A stretch of DNA of 64,000 nt from Scenedesmus sp. ARA3 (GCA_004335835.1 RWJK01001539.1:9038-73037); one strand, 5' to 3'. Numbered from the stretch's first letter, positions 22,001 to 33,901 are shown. The notes: generated by a model from the sequence alone, not told the origin. Program-made: numbers and translations.

Positions 22001-25000
22001 CCTGTTCAATGATGTGAACCCTTCGTGCCCAAGCACCCCACTGGCGCCAGCCATCACCAACCCTACCACAAAGGGTGTCGTCACACTCACCACCAATGGA
22101 GGCTTCACGTATGTGCCGAACGCCAACGTTGCTCCAGGTGAGGCTGCAATGGAGCAAGCTTTTGAGTTCGGCCGAGCGTCTGAAGCAGATCCTGACAAGC
22201 ACATGCCTGTCACAGTGCCATTGCAGAGCAGGGTGACTTGCAGATGCAAGGCAGTGACAGCATCAACATCTTAGCAGCATAGAGCCTTCATCACACCTAG
22301 CTATGAGTGTGCTAGCTGTAAACCGCAACGTGCACGCAGGCACACTCACCTCTTGAGTAGGAAGTGTGTAGAGCAGAAGATTTGACAGTAGTTTTGGGCA
22401 GCAAGCAGCACTCGCACCTGCTGGGCCAAAGAGCCGGGTGGCAGAGCAGCTGCGTGCAACTATTCTGCTGAATGCATGGCTGGGCATTCTCCTGGCTCAC
22501 TGCTGTCTGTCCTGCGTTGCTGCGCCATTTCAGGCGATGATGTGTTCACGTACGAGGTCACAGGTGAGCTGCAACCATCCACAGCTGTGCGGCACAGTAA
22601 GACAAGCAGCTCCTCCTGCCCGTCACAGTTACTCCCCTGGCACCCATATCATTGATGGAGGTTGAAGTGTTGCCACTCGATTCTAGCAAATGACATGGCA
22701 CACAGGAGCGAGTATGGGCAGTGGCATGGTTATCTCTGCTGCAGATGCTAACCACTGTTGCTGCTGCTGCTGCTGCTGCTGCCGCCTCCAGACTGCAAGG
22801 GCAACAAGGCCAGCGCCACAGTCACCCTCAAGTATGACGTGCCAGCCACAGCAGCTGCAGATAGCTACAGCTACAGCAAGTCGCCCCTGCAGATCCCTGC
22901 AGCGACAGGCGTGCTGGCCAACGACAACAATGCGCCAAGCTGCGTTGCACAGAACAAGCCTGTTACCATTGCTGTGGTCACCAGCACCACCAAGGGCAAC
23001 CTGCAGGTGAGTGCGCCACTTGTGAGCGGCAGCGCAACTTGTCCTTGTGTCAATTTGCTCCTGTGTGCGCCTGCTGCTGCTGCTGCTAGCACAAGCGTCC
23101 TCAGCCTTGGCTTGCTGTGCCAGTGCCCAGCCCCGGGAGCAAGCCTATGGCGCAACATCTAATCTGCAACCTGCTGCTGGCGCTGGTATTGCTGCTGCTC
23201 CCGCTGTGCAGATCAACAGCGCAGGGGACTTTGTGTATACAACGCTGCCTGGCCTGGCCACACCCGCTGATGACTCCTTCACATACTCCATCACAGACTG
23301 GTGAGAGGCAGCAGGCACAGCTTGCTGCTTACCGTACACAGCAGCAGCACGCTGTTGCTGTCATGTGCTCACTGCACTGCATTCAAGTTGATGCGAATTA
23401 TCCTGTGTACATCACGCTGTCTGGTGCTGCACCGGGTTTGCTCACCGCCCACTGCACCCAAGCTGCTGCCATGCTCAGCAACGCTTCTTCTCACTGCACA
23501 ACATCCCCACAGTTGCACATGCCCGCTGCTGACTTCGTGTGTGCTGCTTCCTGCGCCGCTGCAGCTTTGGCAACGTCGTAACCGCAAAGGCTGACCTCAA
23601 GTTTGTCATTGCTGGCCTGGCCAAAGATGACACATACGTGTACAGCGCCTCCCCACTGACCATCACAGCAGCACTTGGACTGCTGGCGAACGATGTCAAT
23701 GCGCCAGCCTGCGCCAGCAAGAATGCAGCGCTGCAGGCCAGCAGGCTCACCCCAACTGCAAACGGGCTTGTGACGGTCAATGCTGCTGGCGACTTTGTTT
23801 ACACGGTCAACCCTGGTCTGGCAGTGCCCAAGGATGACATCTTCACGTATCAGGTGAGGCAGTGGCAGCCGGCTGTAGGCAGCTGAGCTACAGCATAGCA
23901 CTGCCTGTGCAGCAACAAGCAGCTGTCATAGGAAAGACACACTGCAGCTCAGCAGCATCAAAGGAACTGGTATTTGATCTGAGCGTTGCACTGTGGATTC
24001 CTACAACAACCCGCTCACCTGGTTTCTGCGTGTGTCCAGACGACTGACTGCAACGGGGTCACCTCCACAGCCACTGTCACGCTCAAGTATGAGCTGCCAG
24101 TGGTGGTCAATGCTGACAGCTACAGCTACTCTGCCTCACCCTACACGGTCACAGCAGCGGCAGGCCTGCTGGCCAATGACGTCAACCCCGCAAGCTGTGT
24201 TGCTCAGGGCAAGGCCCTCACTGCTGTGAGGACATCAGCTCCTGCCAGTGGCACTGTCACGGTGAGCACAGCATGGCCATGGCACAGCTGCAAGCCCAGG
24301 GCCGCACTAGATGCATTGGTAGTTGTTTGTGCACATCACGGGGAACACAGCCTGGCCAAAAGACAAGAGGCAAGATTGCCAGATGTGAGGGCTGCACTGC
24401 TGCTGTCAAACGTCACAGGCTTTGAAGCGTTTATGTCTGGTGCTGTTGGGAAGCCTTTGAAGCATGAGTGTCCTGCAACCAATGCTCATGCTGCAGGTGA
24501 ACCCAGCAGGTGACTTCATCTACACCTCCACCTCTGCGACACCAGTGGATGACTCCTTCACATACGAGGCAACAGGTGTGTGCGCGCAGCAGCAAGTCCC
24601 GATGCGCATTTGGACAAAAGGTTTCAATCCGCGTAACCATTCAACCATGTCTGACTTGGCGGATGCAGTACAACCATGTTCCGCTGTTCCTCTGGTTGGC
24701 ACTCAACGGCAGCTTTCATGGCTGCATGCGCGCCAGCCGCCTCTATGTAGCTCTTGCTGCAGCTGTGTTGACGCTGTGTTGACGCTGCAACTCCTGCCAT
24801 GCTGACAACCACTGCAGACTGCAACGGCCAGAAGCGCTCCGGCGCCGTGTCGCTCAAGTATGTGCTGCCAGCCACAGCCAAAGATGATGTGCTCTTCTAC
24901 AGCGCCTCCCCGCTCAGCGTTGCCGCGCTGCAGGGCCTGCTGGCCAACGACGTCAACCCGGCGAGCTGCGTGGCCAAGGGCGCGGCGCTGACGGTGGCAC

Positions 25001-28000
25001 GCATAACACCAGCCGCCAGCGGCACGGCTACGGTGCGCAACCTGATGCATTGCAGCAACGTCGCAAAGTTACTCAATGCCACTACAAACTATGGCATCTA
25101 CAAACCTTTGTGATGCATCAGCAGTGGCTGAACTGCAGTTGCCACGCCAGAGTGCCCTTTGTGCATTGCATGTGTTGGTGGCTGAGGCCCATGACCATTG
25201 ATGCATGTCAACATGAATCTGGGTGTGGGCTTCTTGCTGTTCAGGTGAACCCTGCTGGGGACCTGACATACACTGTCACCTCTGCTACCCCCCAAGATGA
25301 CAGCTTCAAGTACCAGGTCACAGGTGAGCCCGCACAGGTCCCACAACAGATCCTGCTGCCTTGCAAGAAAGCCACGGACTGCCACGCACAATACACAGAA
25401 CCTGTGTGTGCGAGAAGCAACGGACTGCCACGCACAATAAACATAACCTGTGCGCGCTAACCGCTCACAGGACCAGCAGCCAAGCTTTGACAGCTTTTCC
25501 ACACAGCTCTGCACGTCGTCTAGCTGCGCCACATGTCTGCATGGTGTGCTGGCTGTTGAGGCATGCTGTCAGGCCTCCGGGGTGTTTGCCGCGGCATGAG
25601 ATGCAGCTGCATACATGCTCTGCTCTTGCAGCCTGGTAACCTCTTATCGCCTGCATGCGGCTTATCTGCTGCTGAGCTGTACTGCCTGCTTGCTGTGTAC
25701 ACGCAGACTGCAACGGCCAGACCAGCACTGCAACCGTTATTTTGAAGTATGTGCTGCCAGTGGCGGTCACGGATGACACCTACAAGTATTCAGCCTCGCC
25801 TCTCACAGTGGCAGCAGCAGCAGGGCTGCTGGCCAATGATGTAAACCCACCCAACTGTGCTGCTCAGGGCAAGCCCCTCACTGCTGTCAGGACTACTGCA
25901 GCAGCCAGTGGAAATGTTGTGGTGAGAAGCAGCATTGCTGCTGCTGCCAGCTGGCAGCTACACAGGGTCGCTGCACAATCATTGCGGCACGACAATGGTT
26001 TTCTTGCTGTTGCTTCCTCACCCTGGAGAGGCTGGAGTGTGATATAGTAATTTCGTAGTGCAGACTCTGCAAGCCCTTGACAGGGGCAGTACTGGCGGCT
26101 CTTGAGCAGAAACCAATGCGAGAGGGCGTTGAGTTGGCAGCTGCACAAGCAGCTATGCCATAGCTCAATAATGCTACGCATCAGACCCTTGGCATGGTAG
26201 AGCAACTTTACTCAAGCGCAGCCAGCTACTGTCATGCCATGCGCTGCCCCATTGCCCTGCTGCAGGTCAACCCCGCGGGAGACTTTGTGTACACCTCCAC
26301 CAGCGCAACTCCCATCGATGACAGCTTCAAGTACGCAGCAACAGGTGCGGTTCTTCTCCAAATGCAACCAACCCTGCACCCCACCTGGTTGCACTTGCTG
26401 TGTAAAGTACGCAACATTTACGTACGGGTGCCACTGTTGCTGCAAGTGTCACACTCACACTGCTGCACCCACACCTTACATTGAGCCGAAGAAACTGTAC
26501 ACATATGCTCAGTTGCTGCTGCACTCGTCGGATTGTGCTGCATCTGTTTATGCAGACTGCCTGGGTAACGTCAAGACAGGCACAGTCACGCTGCAGTTTG
26601 TGCAGGCTGTTGTGGCCAAGCCGGACCAGTTCTTCTACTATGCCAGCCCTGTCACCTTCCCCGCAAGCGCTGGCCTGCTGCAGAATGATGTCGTACCCGG
26701 CACCTGCGCACAAACGACGCCAACGTTCGCAGTTGTCACACCACCGACCAGTGGCTCTGTTGTGGTGCGTGGTACAGCCCTGTGGAGTATTCATAGCGCC
26801 ATTTTATGCATTGCTGCCAATGCATGCAGAGAGCACAAGCCTCATGCCCACAGGCATCTGGCTTGCTGCTCTTTTGGCAATGCCATTGTGCAATGCCGGC
26901 AGAACAATGCATGGTGCCAGAAGGTGCACGAAAGGTGCCACGTGGCTCTGCATGCTGCTGGGCTGCACACACCCTGATGAGATAATGATGGCCTGCTGCT
27001 ATGTAGGTGGGCACGGGTGGCAGTGTCACTTACACCTCAACATCAGCTACACCCGTCACCGATAAGTTCACGTACAAGGTGAGCTGACAGCATACAACGC
27101 ATATATTGCAGAAACATGCCGCAATTTTACAATCCTGTCATTGTCTTCACCACTAGGGCTACTGGTGGCTCAATACGAGCTGCCATACACTGTTGCTGTT
27201 GCAACCCTGCAAGTGCATTGCAAGCCACTGCTGTGATTGACTGTTTTGGACATGCCCCCCTGCCTTTGCAAGTGCACCATCACACCGTGTTGTGTGTGCT
27301 GTTTGCAGGTCACAGACTGCAACGGGCAGACCAGCACAGCAGAAGCACAGCTGGTGTTTGAGCAGCCGATTGTTGCCAAAGTGGACGCATACAGCTACAG
27401 CACATCCCCGCTGACCGTCACTGCTGCCAATGGCCTGCTTAACAATGATGCTGTGCCACCCTCATGTGCTGGCATTGCACCTACCTTTGCTGTGGCTACA
27501 CCGCCAGCAAGTGGCACGGTGGTGGTGAGTAACAATGTGTTTCAAACCAGCTGCACGTAGGCTTTAAGCGCAGCTGTTTCTGATATGAACTTTGCACATT
27601 CTGTTCAAGTGAACGTAACTCTCACATGTTGCCCAGCAAAGCTGTGCGACCAGAAGTTCACAAGCGAGTACATCCAAGCTGTCAAGCATTACCAGCAAGC
27701 ATCACACCTCAGGATACTATTGCGTGTGTTGCTGCTGCTTCTGCTGCTGCTTACTGCCCTGCACTGCAGCTGAGTAATACTGGTGGAGGATTTGTGTTCA
27801 CCTCCGGCACGCCAGCAACTCCTGTGACAGACAAGTTCACATACAAGGTGGGTACAGCCGGCCTCCAAACGCACGTCGCATCCAACAGGACAACTCCCAG
27901 CCGCGTTTTGCCATGCAACCAGTGCCGGTGCTGTGGGCAGATGAGTAACATTCTTTGTGCACAACTGCAAAGGTTGCCTACCTGCATTGCAGCAGCCGTA

Positions 28001-31000
28001 GCACAGCACTTGCTGCGAGCGCCTGCACGAGCTGCAGCTCTGCTGCACACAGAGCTGAGCATGATGGGCGGCACCGTTAGCACATGCTGTCAGTAGCGTG
28101 ATGTTAGGCGCCGTGAAGCCTGGTCTACACCTGGTCAAGGAGCATGGGGTATCCTCATTGTCACACACACACCCTCCCTTAACTTACGCGGGTGGCGATT
28201 TTGAACACAACACGCGCAGCTCATTCATTCATTTATCCTACACCTGGCCATCATGCAACACTCCATGCTTCTGTCACTCCCTCTCAGGTGACTGACTGCC
28301 ACGGCCAGTCCAGCACAGCAACAGTGGACCTCACCTTTGAGCAGCCCATCGTGGCCAACCCAGATGCCTTCACCTACACAGCATCACCCCTGGTCATCCC
28401 TGCATCAGCAGGGCTGCTGCTCAATGACATCAACCCAGCCTCCTGCGCAGCCAGCCCTCCCACCTTCAGCGTGGATACGCCCGCAACCAAGGGCACAGTG
28501 CTGGTGAGTGGGCCGCCGCAGCGGCTGCATACGTGGCGGATTTACACACATGTCCTGTGCGCAACACTCTCCACAGCACTCTGCACAAGCTGTTTGGCTG
28601 TTGTGGTAGTGCTGCATGCAGCAGCTGTTGGCACACGTGTAGACTACACGTATTGCATAGTGTTTCGCATCAGGCTGCCAGAATTAATGAGTTTTTGCGT
28701 GCTGCCGGTTGGATCAGTCCTCACAGGGAACATGACACCGGTGTGCTTTTGATCGCTCATTCAATGACTTTACACGGCCCTTCTCTCAGGCTCTCCAGCC
28801 AGCAGCCTTTCGGGGCCCTTTGCGCAATGCACATGGGCAGCTGTCTTATGCGAGCTACGCTCTTGCGGGGATGCAGTGTCCCTTAAAATCTCTGTCGCCA
28901 AGCTTTTCCTGCTGTGTTTGATGTGTTCTTGTCTGATTTGTGCCCTGCAGCTGTCCAACACTGGAGGCGGCTTCACGTACACCTCTTCATCCACGCCGCC
29001 CGCAACCGACAGCTTCAAGTACAAGGTGTGCGGTGCTATGGCTGTCTTGTTGCTAGATGTGTGAGGTTCAAGCAGATACAGCTGCGGAGCAGCAGCAGCA
29101 GCAGTAGTCTGACTGCAGCGCATGCTAGCGCTGTTGTGTTTCAACAGCAGGCTGCCTTGTGCTGGAGCAAGTTGTCACTGTGCTGCAGCACAGTGCTATG
29201 TTTTGTACTTGACTTAATTCCTCACTCGTCTGCGCTTGAGCATTACTGACCAAGTGCTCAGAATCTGTTGCGTCTGCCGCGCCCACCAGGTGACCGACTG
29301 CCACGGCCAGACTGCAGTGGCAACAGCAACCCTCACTTACGCACCACCCATCGTCGCAACAGCAGACGCGTACATCTTCCACAAGGCCCCATACACCGTG
29401 GATGCAGCAAACGGCCTGCTCAAGAACGATGCAGTGCCCCTGGCATGCGCCGCCACGCCTCCCACATTCAGGGTGGTCACGCCCCCTGCCCAGGGCACTG
29501 TGGTCATCACAGCTGGCGGTGCATTCACATACACATCCACCTCAGCAGTGCCTGTCACTGACTCGTTCACTTATGAGGTGAGTTGGCGGCGCCAGGCCCT
29601 GACCAAATGATCTGCCAATTGAAGCAGCAGCGTTTGATTGGTTGAACAGCCGGCACTGACAGAAGTGGTTTGCTTGAAACAAGAGCAGCCCAGATGTGTG
29701 CTGACGTATGCCATGTTCTGTTGTCAGCAGCACAGCCTGCTGCCAGCACAACACTGAGCCCCACTTGCCGTATTGGCGGCCCTCTCAGAGCCAGCGATAG
29801 CATCGTTAGCGCAATCATTGCACCTCAACACTACGACACCCTGGCCAGAGTGCACAGCAGCACCTCACCATCTCCTCACCTCTCCTACCATATCTTGCTG
29901 CCCTGCCCAGGTCACCGACTGCAACGGAGGCAAGTCTACAGCCACGGCAGCGCTCACATACGAGCCTCCAGGCAAGGCAGTTGCAGACACCTTCACATAC
30001 AGCAAGAGCCCATTGAGCCTGACTGCACTCAAGGGAGTGCTGGCCAATGATGTGAACAACCCCACATGTGCATCACAGGGCAAGCCGCTGAAGGTCACTG
30101 CCTGGAGCACCGCCTCTGCTGGCAATGTTGCGGTGAGCGCTGCATACCTTGGGGCATGTAGACAGGGCTGCAGTGGCTTTAGCCGGCACAGGCTGTGCAG
30201 TGATAGGCGTATCTGCTGTGTTGGTCAGCACTGCATGACTTTTGGAGTTGCTGGAACCAGCAAGTGCAGTAGCAAAGCTACAGCAACAGGCGTGTGCTGC
30301 ACTGGAGAGCTAGTTTGTCTTTATGCTGGGACCGCATGCCTGCTATGAGCTACAGCACCCAACAAAAGCAGCAGCACCTGGAAGTGTTTTGGTGTGCACC
30401 AGCTCTGCTGCATGACCAGTGGCATGCCGTACACACAGAGGTTCCCCTGGAGTGGTATGTCCGTGTATGACAGCATGGGCTGATATGCTTGTGGCTTCCT
30501 ACTTCATCTGGTATCTGTCACATTGGATGCCAGTTAAACTCACTGATTTAACCCCTGCATCTGTCTGGCACCGCCACTGCAGGGTGCTGCTGATGGTGGC
30601 TTCATCTACACCACGGCACCCACCACTCCCCTGACGGCGCCACAGGATGACACTTTCACATACACCGTTCAGGACTGGTGAGATGCAGCGACAGCGCCCT
30701 GGCTGGTGGCTGAGGTAGCTTCAAATTGACGGCAACATTTAATGCATTTGCATGAAAAACCCTTATATTTGCTTCATGCATCATGATGGTTGAAAGGTGG
30801 TGCCTGTGAGCAGAGCCGGCTTGTGACATCCACATTCTGTGCACTGGCAAACACATGCCCTGCATGCAGCCCTCCTGCATACAGCTCCACCATCCCTTCA
30901 AAGATCATAGCCACATATAGTGTACACTTGCATGCAGCATCAGGCCCAGAACGTAGCGCCGCCTGAGGCCTGCACTGACGTTGCCACTGCGCTGCATGCT

Positions 31001-32255
31001 GCTGCGCTGCGCTCCTGCAGCTTTGGCAACACTGACACGGCAACGGTGAGCTCAGTGTATAGCTGTGCACTGTGGCTGCCTCAACCAAAACATCAGTAGC
31101 AATGCCTCTGCACGATTCCTTTGGCAGCAACACTGTGCAGCATATGATGGGTTTGTCAGCTCTTCATCAACTGCAAGTGAAACACCGTGCGTCTGGTGCA
31201 GCAATGCCGGGCCAGCATCCTGCTCATGCCTTGCCAGCAGCTAACACCAGCTGGACATGCAGCGCACATGGCTCCTCCAGCGCTGGCAGCCATAGTGCAG
31301 CTGGCCACTGCGCCTGCACCTTTGAATTACGTGGCCACTCAGCACTGCAAAGCCTCTCCTGCAGTGTTCCGTACACAGTAGTACTTTGTCTTCTGCTGCT
31401 GCTGCTGCTACTGCTGCTGCTGCTGCTATTGCCCACACCAGGTGACGCTCAAGTACATCAAGCCTGGCGTGGCGCTGCCAGACTTCTACGAGGTCAAGAC
31501 CACAGCCACGCAGGCCAGCCCCATGATCGTGCTGCCCCTGGGCCAGCCAGGCGGCACAGACCCCAAGGGGGTGCTGTTCAATGACGTCAACGCACCCAGC
31601 TGCACCGCGCCGCTGACGGCTGTGCTGGGCACCACAGCCACACCCAAGTTTGGCATTGTCACACTGAATGTAAGTGTAGGGATTTGCAGGCAGCCAGTCC
31701 GCTGCTTTTTGTGCATATGGTGCACGAATGAACTCATGAGAAGTCGCTGCCCTGACGCCTGCTGGGCAGATGCTTTCATGCTTGCGGCCGCAGCAAGACA
31801 GCTCGCAGGGCCACCAGCAACCTGCACGCATGTTGCAACTATGCCTTTTGTCCTGGGTTCACGCATTGACACTGGTCAGCAGCCACTTGCTCACTGTGTT
31901 GCTATATCAACAGTGTTGCTAAAACTGGTGCTGTGTGTGTTCTTATGCTGCAGGCTGATGGAGGCTACACCTACACACCAAATGAGACGCCCAGCAGGGC
32001 CACCAAGGACACCATTGACACCTTCTCCTACTATGTCGTGGACTGTGAGTGCAAGATGCAGGATCCTTTGGATGCCTTGTCAGCTTTACCGTGTTGTAGG
32101 CATTATGGCCAGCTACAACATTGAGTGTGGCAGATGGACAACCAAGGCATTGGACATGTCAGCATGGATGCCAACAGCATGGACGCCTACAGCATGGATG
32201 CCGCTCATCTGCTGCTGGTTCTCTCACAGCATCAGTGTCAATCTTATGCTGCTGC

Positions 32256-32303
<48 letters not shown>

Positions 32304-32371
32304 ACCCCATTTTCTTTGCAGGCAACGGCAACAAGTCGGATGAGGTCATTGTGCAGCTCAAGTATGCTTGA
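6877..32371 (+). CDS. Giant secreted Cys-rich / 27-repeat Ig-cadherin-like protein
   Basis: The spliced model has 57 exons and 9,459 coding bases (about 3,152 residues), and every exon joins in phase. Order: signal peptide (residues 1 to about 30, hydrophobic LLLGLWLALLFAAAPSRA); a poly-Ser run; a Cys-rich ephrin-receptor/GCC2-GCC3-like region to about residue 461; then 27 repeats of about 100 residues to the end. The repeats resemble VCBS, tandem-95, Big_9 or Cadherin_5 domains of bacterial adhesins: PPxAxxDxYxY, a GVLANDV loop, GxVTLxxDGxFxYxP, DDSFTYxVTDCNG and TATVTLxY. The likely role is extracellular matrix, cell wall or adhesion; this is inference. The stop falls just after the last beta-strand (VIVQLKYA), with no membrane helix or GPI-type tail visible. 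The start is the ATG that opens the signal peptide. Exons are listed in the four sub-entries below. No exact family name is recognised. The domain calls are strong; a few splice choices near exons 1-4 are less certain. Confidence 0.88.
6999..7043 (+). repeat. (AGC)15 coding a poly-Ser run
   Basis: A pure AGC array in exon 1 encodes fifteen consecutive Ser just after the signal peptide of the giant protein. It is likely length-variable and could be a site for O-glycosylation in a secreted protein (inference). Confidence 0.88.
9681..9836 (+). repeat. 26-bp minisatellite carrying a splice donor in each copy
   Basis: There are six copies of a 26-base unit at 9681, 9707, 9733, 9759, 9785 and 9811, plus a partial seventh from 9837. 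Copies 1-4 are identical; copies 5-6 share one G-to-C change. The unit is the last ten bases of exon 7 (CAGATGACTG) plus the first sixteen bases of the intron (GTGAGAGGTGTTGCAG). Confidence 0.93.
11516..16247 (+). other. Exons 11-21: Ig-like repeats 1-7
   Basis: Exons: 11516-11749, 11982-12269, 12569-12937, 13320-13619, 13867-14148, 14407-14438, 14647-14865, 15082-15158, 15389-15607, 15885-15928, 16142-16247. The key loop of each repeat reads LANDN, LVNDV, LANDV, LRNDV, LGNDL, LANDV and MANDI in order. Repeats 1, 2 and 4-7 carry the paired Cys (one a few residues after the ND loop, one in the closing DC motif). Repeat 3 has NDVSEGSTEP without Cys, and its closing motif in exon 14 is TDGNGW instead of TDCNG. 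Exon 13 also contains a Ser/Ala-rich insert before its donor at 12938. Exon 16 is only 32 bases. Confidence 0.85.
17355..17456. repeat. 34-bp tandem repeat, three copies, in intron 24
   Basis: Three apparently identical 34-base units begin at 17355, 17389 and 17423, a few bases after the exon 24 donor. The next eight bases (GCTTGCAG) restart the unit and end in an AG. Confidence 0.88.
18167..18216. repeat. Intronic inverted repeat (24-base arms, 2-base loop)
   Basis: The left arm 18167-18190 and right arm 18193-18216 are reverse complements with two mismatches, separated by CT. It lies in intron 25 of the giant gene, 75 bases before the exon 26 acceptor. Confidence 0.85.
19849..19895. repeat. 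AAGC tetranucleotide microsatellite
   Basis: About a dozen AAGC/AGGC units lie in intron 29 of the giant gene, 55 bases after the exon 29 donor. Confidence 0.8.
22792..32371 (+). other. Exons 36-57: Ig-like repeats 17-27 and C-terminus
   Basis: Exons: 22792-23006, 23212-23300, 23565-23853, 24040-24261, 24497-24575, 24818-25032, 25245-25323, 25707-25921, 26266-26344, 26556-26764, 27007-27078, 27309-27524, 27770-27847, 28288-28503, 28951-29025, 29290-29577, 29911-30132, 30583-30677, 31021-31045, 31442-31669, 31954-32044, 32322-32371. Most repeats here are split into a long exon (209-222 bases, ND loop) and a short one (72-95 bases, DGxFxYxP to DSFxY). Exon 51 (288 bases) holds both parts without the intron. 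Exon 54 is a 25-base microexon. The final exon completes the last DCNGN motif and beta-strand before TGA. Confidence 0.85.
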
Positions 32372-33901
32372 TGGGCGTGTGCATGCCGTGCTCGGCGGAA
32401 TGGTGATGGCGGCCCCACACAATGGCAGGCACAAGGGTGTCACCACCCTGCCTCTTGACTGCTCCTAATCGCATGATGTGGCGAAGCTGTGTCCAGATGT
32501 GTTGGTGCTGCTGTGATCACAGCACTGCGTATTACTTGGTTTTGCTTTCAATGTTTGTGCGTGTGATGGGCTGACTCCATAGCATTGCATTCCTGTGTGT
32601 GGCGGGCTGTACTTCCATCTCAGTATGCCAAACATGACCTATGCGTCACCGCTAGGTCATGGCCATGGCGGGGTGTTGCCTGGATTGAGCAGGTGATCAG
32701 AACTGCACGTGATGGGGGTTGCAATGAATGCATAGATCGATGGGTACTATGTTTTTGACAGGTACATGCAGTACTCTCTTGTGTGTGCAGGGCAAGGCTG
32801 TTGACGTGCTACTGCGTTGCACAGTCAGCCTACACATGGAGGCGTAACATTGGTTGTGTCACCTTACTGTGCGTGGGTGTGTGATGTGTCAGCCTGCGGG
32901 GGCATGCGCTGGTGGCGCTAGTGGTGCGGCATGCTCCGCAGCAACATTCTGCTTCAAAGCTTTCAATGCTGCAGTAACAGTGCTTCAACAGCTTGCAGAA
33001 AACCAGCTGATGCAGTGCTGCCAGTGTTGTGGGTGGCGTGATGGGGGATGCAGCTAGAACGCTTGCTGCTGTGGGCAGTGAAGCCCGCTTGTTACTGAAG
33101 AGGCACTGGTACGGAGCAAATACGTGATGTGGCAAGAGACTCGCACAGGTCTGGCAGATGATGTGGCAGCTCTGCCTTGACTGCGTGTGCTGGTGTTTCA
33201 TTTTTGGTGATTTCAAAAGGTGTTCTGCTGGGTGTGCAGAGTCACCAAAACGATGTTTAGGAAACAGAGGAGGCTTGTGCCAGGCAACCATCGGGCTGGT
33301 CTATCAGCAGCAGGTCAACCGCGTGTTCAGGCGTAGGCTTTTACTGCCTTTTCAGCAGGAGGCAACCTTGTGCTTTTTTGGGCGGTGCCTTGTTTGCCAT
33401 CCTCCCCCGTTTCATTGGCAACTGCTTGCTTTGCTGTTGCCAGGGTTGGTATGAATGTGGCTGGCTGCTATGTGTCCCTGTGCAATTTGATATGAACTGC
33501 TTGATCGATGGCTTGGAAGTATAGAAGGGCGGCTGCCATGGCACGTTGTGCATCAGCTAGCAGTCAAAGGCCACAGCTGTACAGCCTTGGCTGCTGCGCG
33601 CAGCTGCTACCTGCCCAGGCCATGCCGCAGCTGGCAGCTGCTGCAGCAATGTCTGATTCAATGCTGTGGTGCCAGGGCCTGGTGATTGACCCCTTTCCTG
33701 AGCAGCAGCTTATGGCATGCTGCAGCTGCTTTGGAAGGAAATTTTCTGGAGGGGTGCTTGTATGGCAGCCCAGGGACTAGGAGACAGCCTATGACTCGTT
33801 GCTTTTGGTGTCATTGCAGGGGGTGGTGTTTTGCCCTTGGCACCTTCTTCATTCTTTGAAGCTGAGGCATGTAATCATGGCTTGCAGCTGATGCAATGAC
33901 A

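Larger units (their letters stand above)
16457..22563 (+). other. Exons 22-35: Ig-like repeats 8-16
   Basis: Exons: 16457-16629, 16813-17106, 17318-17350, 17702-17977, 18291-18610, 18772-19033, 19315-19347, 19533-19793, 20240-20278, 20471-20742, 20998-21265, 21486-21515, 21871-22137, 22534-22563. The loops read LANDK, LTNDV, TSNDK, LVNDQ, LINDI, LVNDR, LSNDK, LFNDL and LFNDV, each followed by a Cys and closed by DC. Repeats 15 and 16 are close relatives (VRGILFNDLNP versus TRGILFNDVNP; PTTRGVVTLTTDGGFTYVPN versus PTTKGVVTLTTNGGFTYVPN), so they come from a recent duplication. Each is followed by a 30-base exon coding GDDVFTYMTT or GDDVFTYEVT. Confidence 0.85.
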
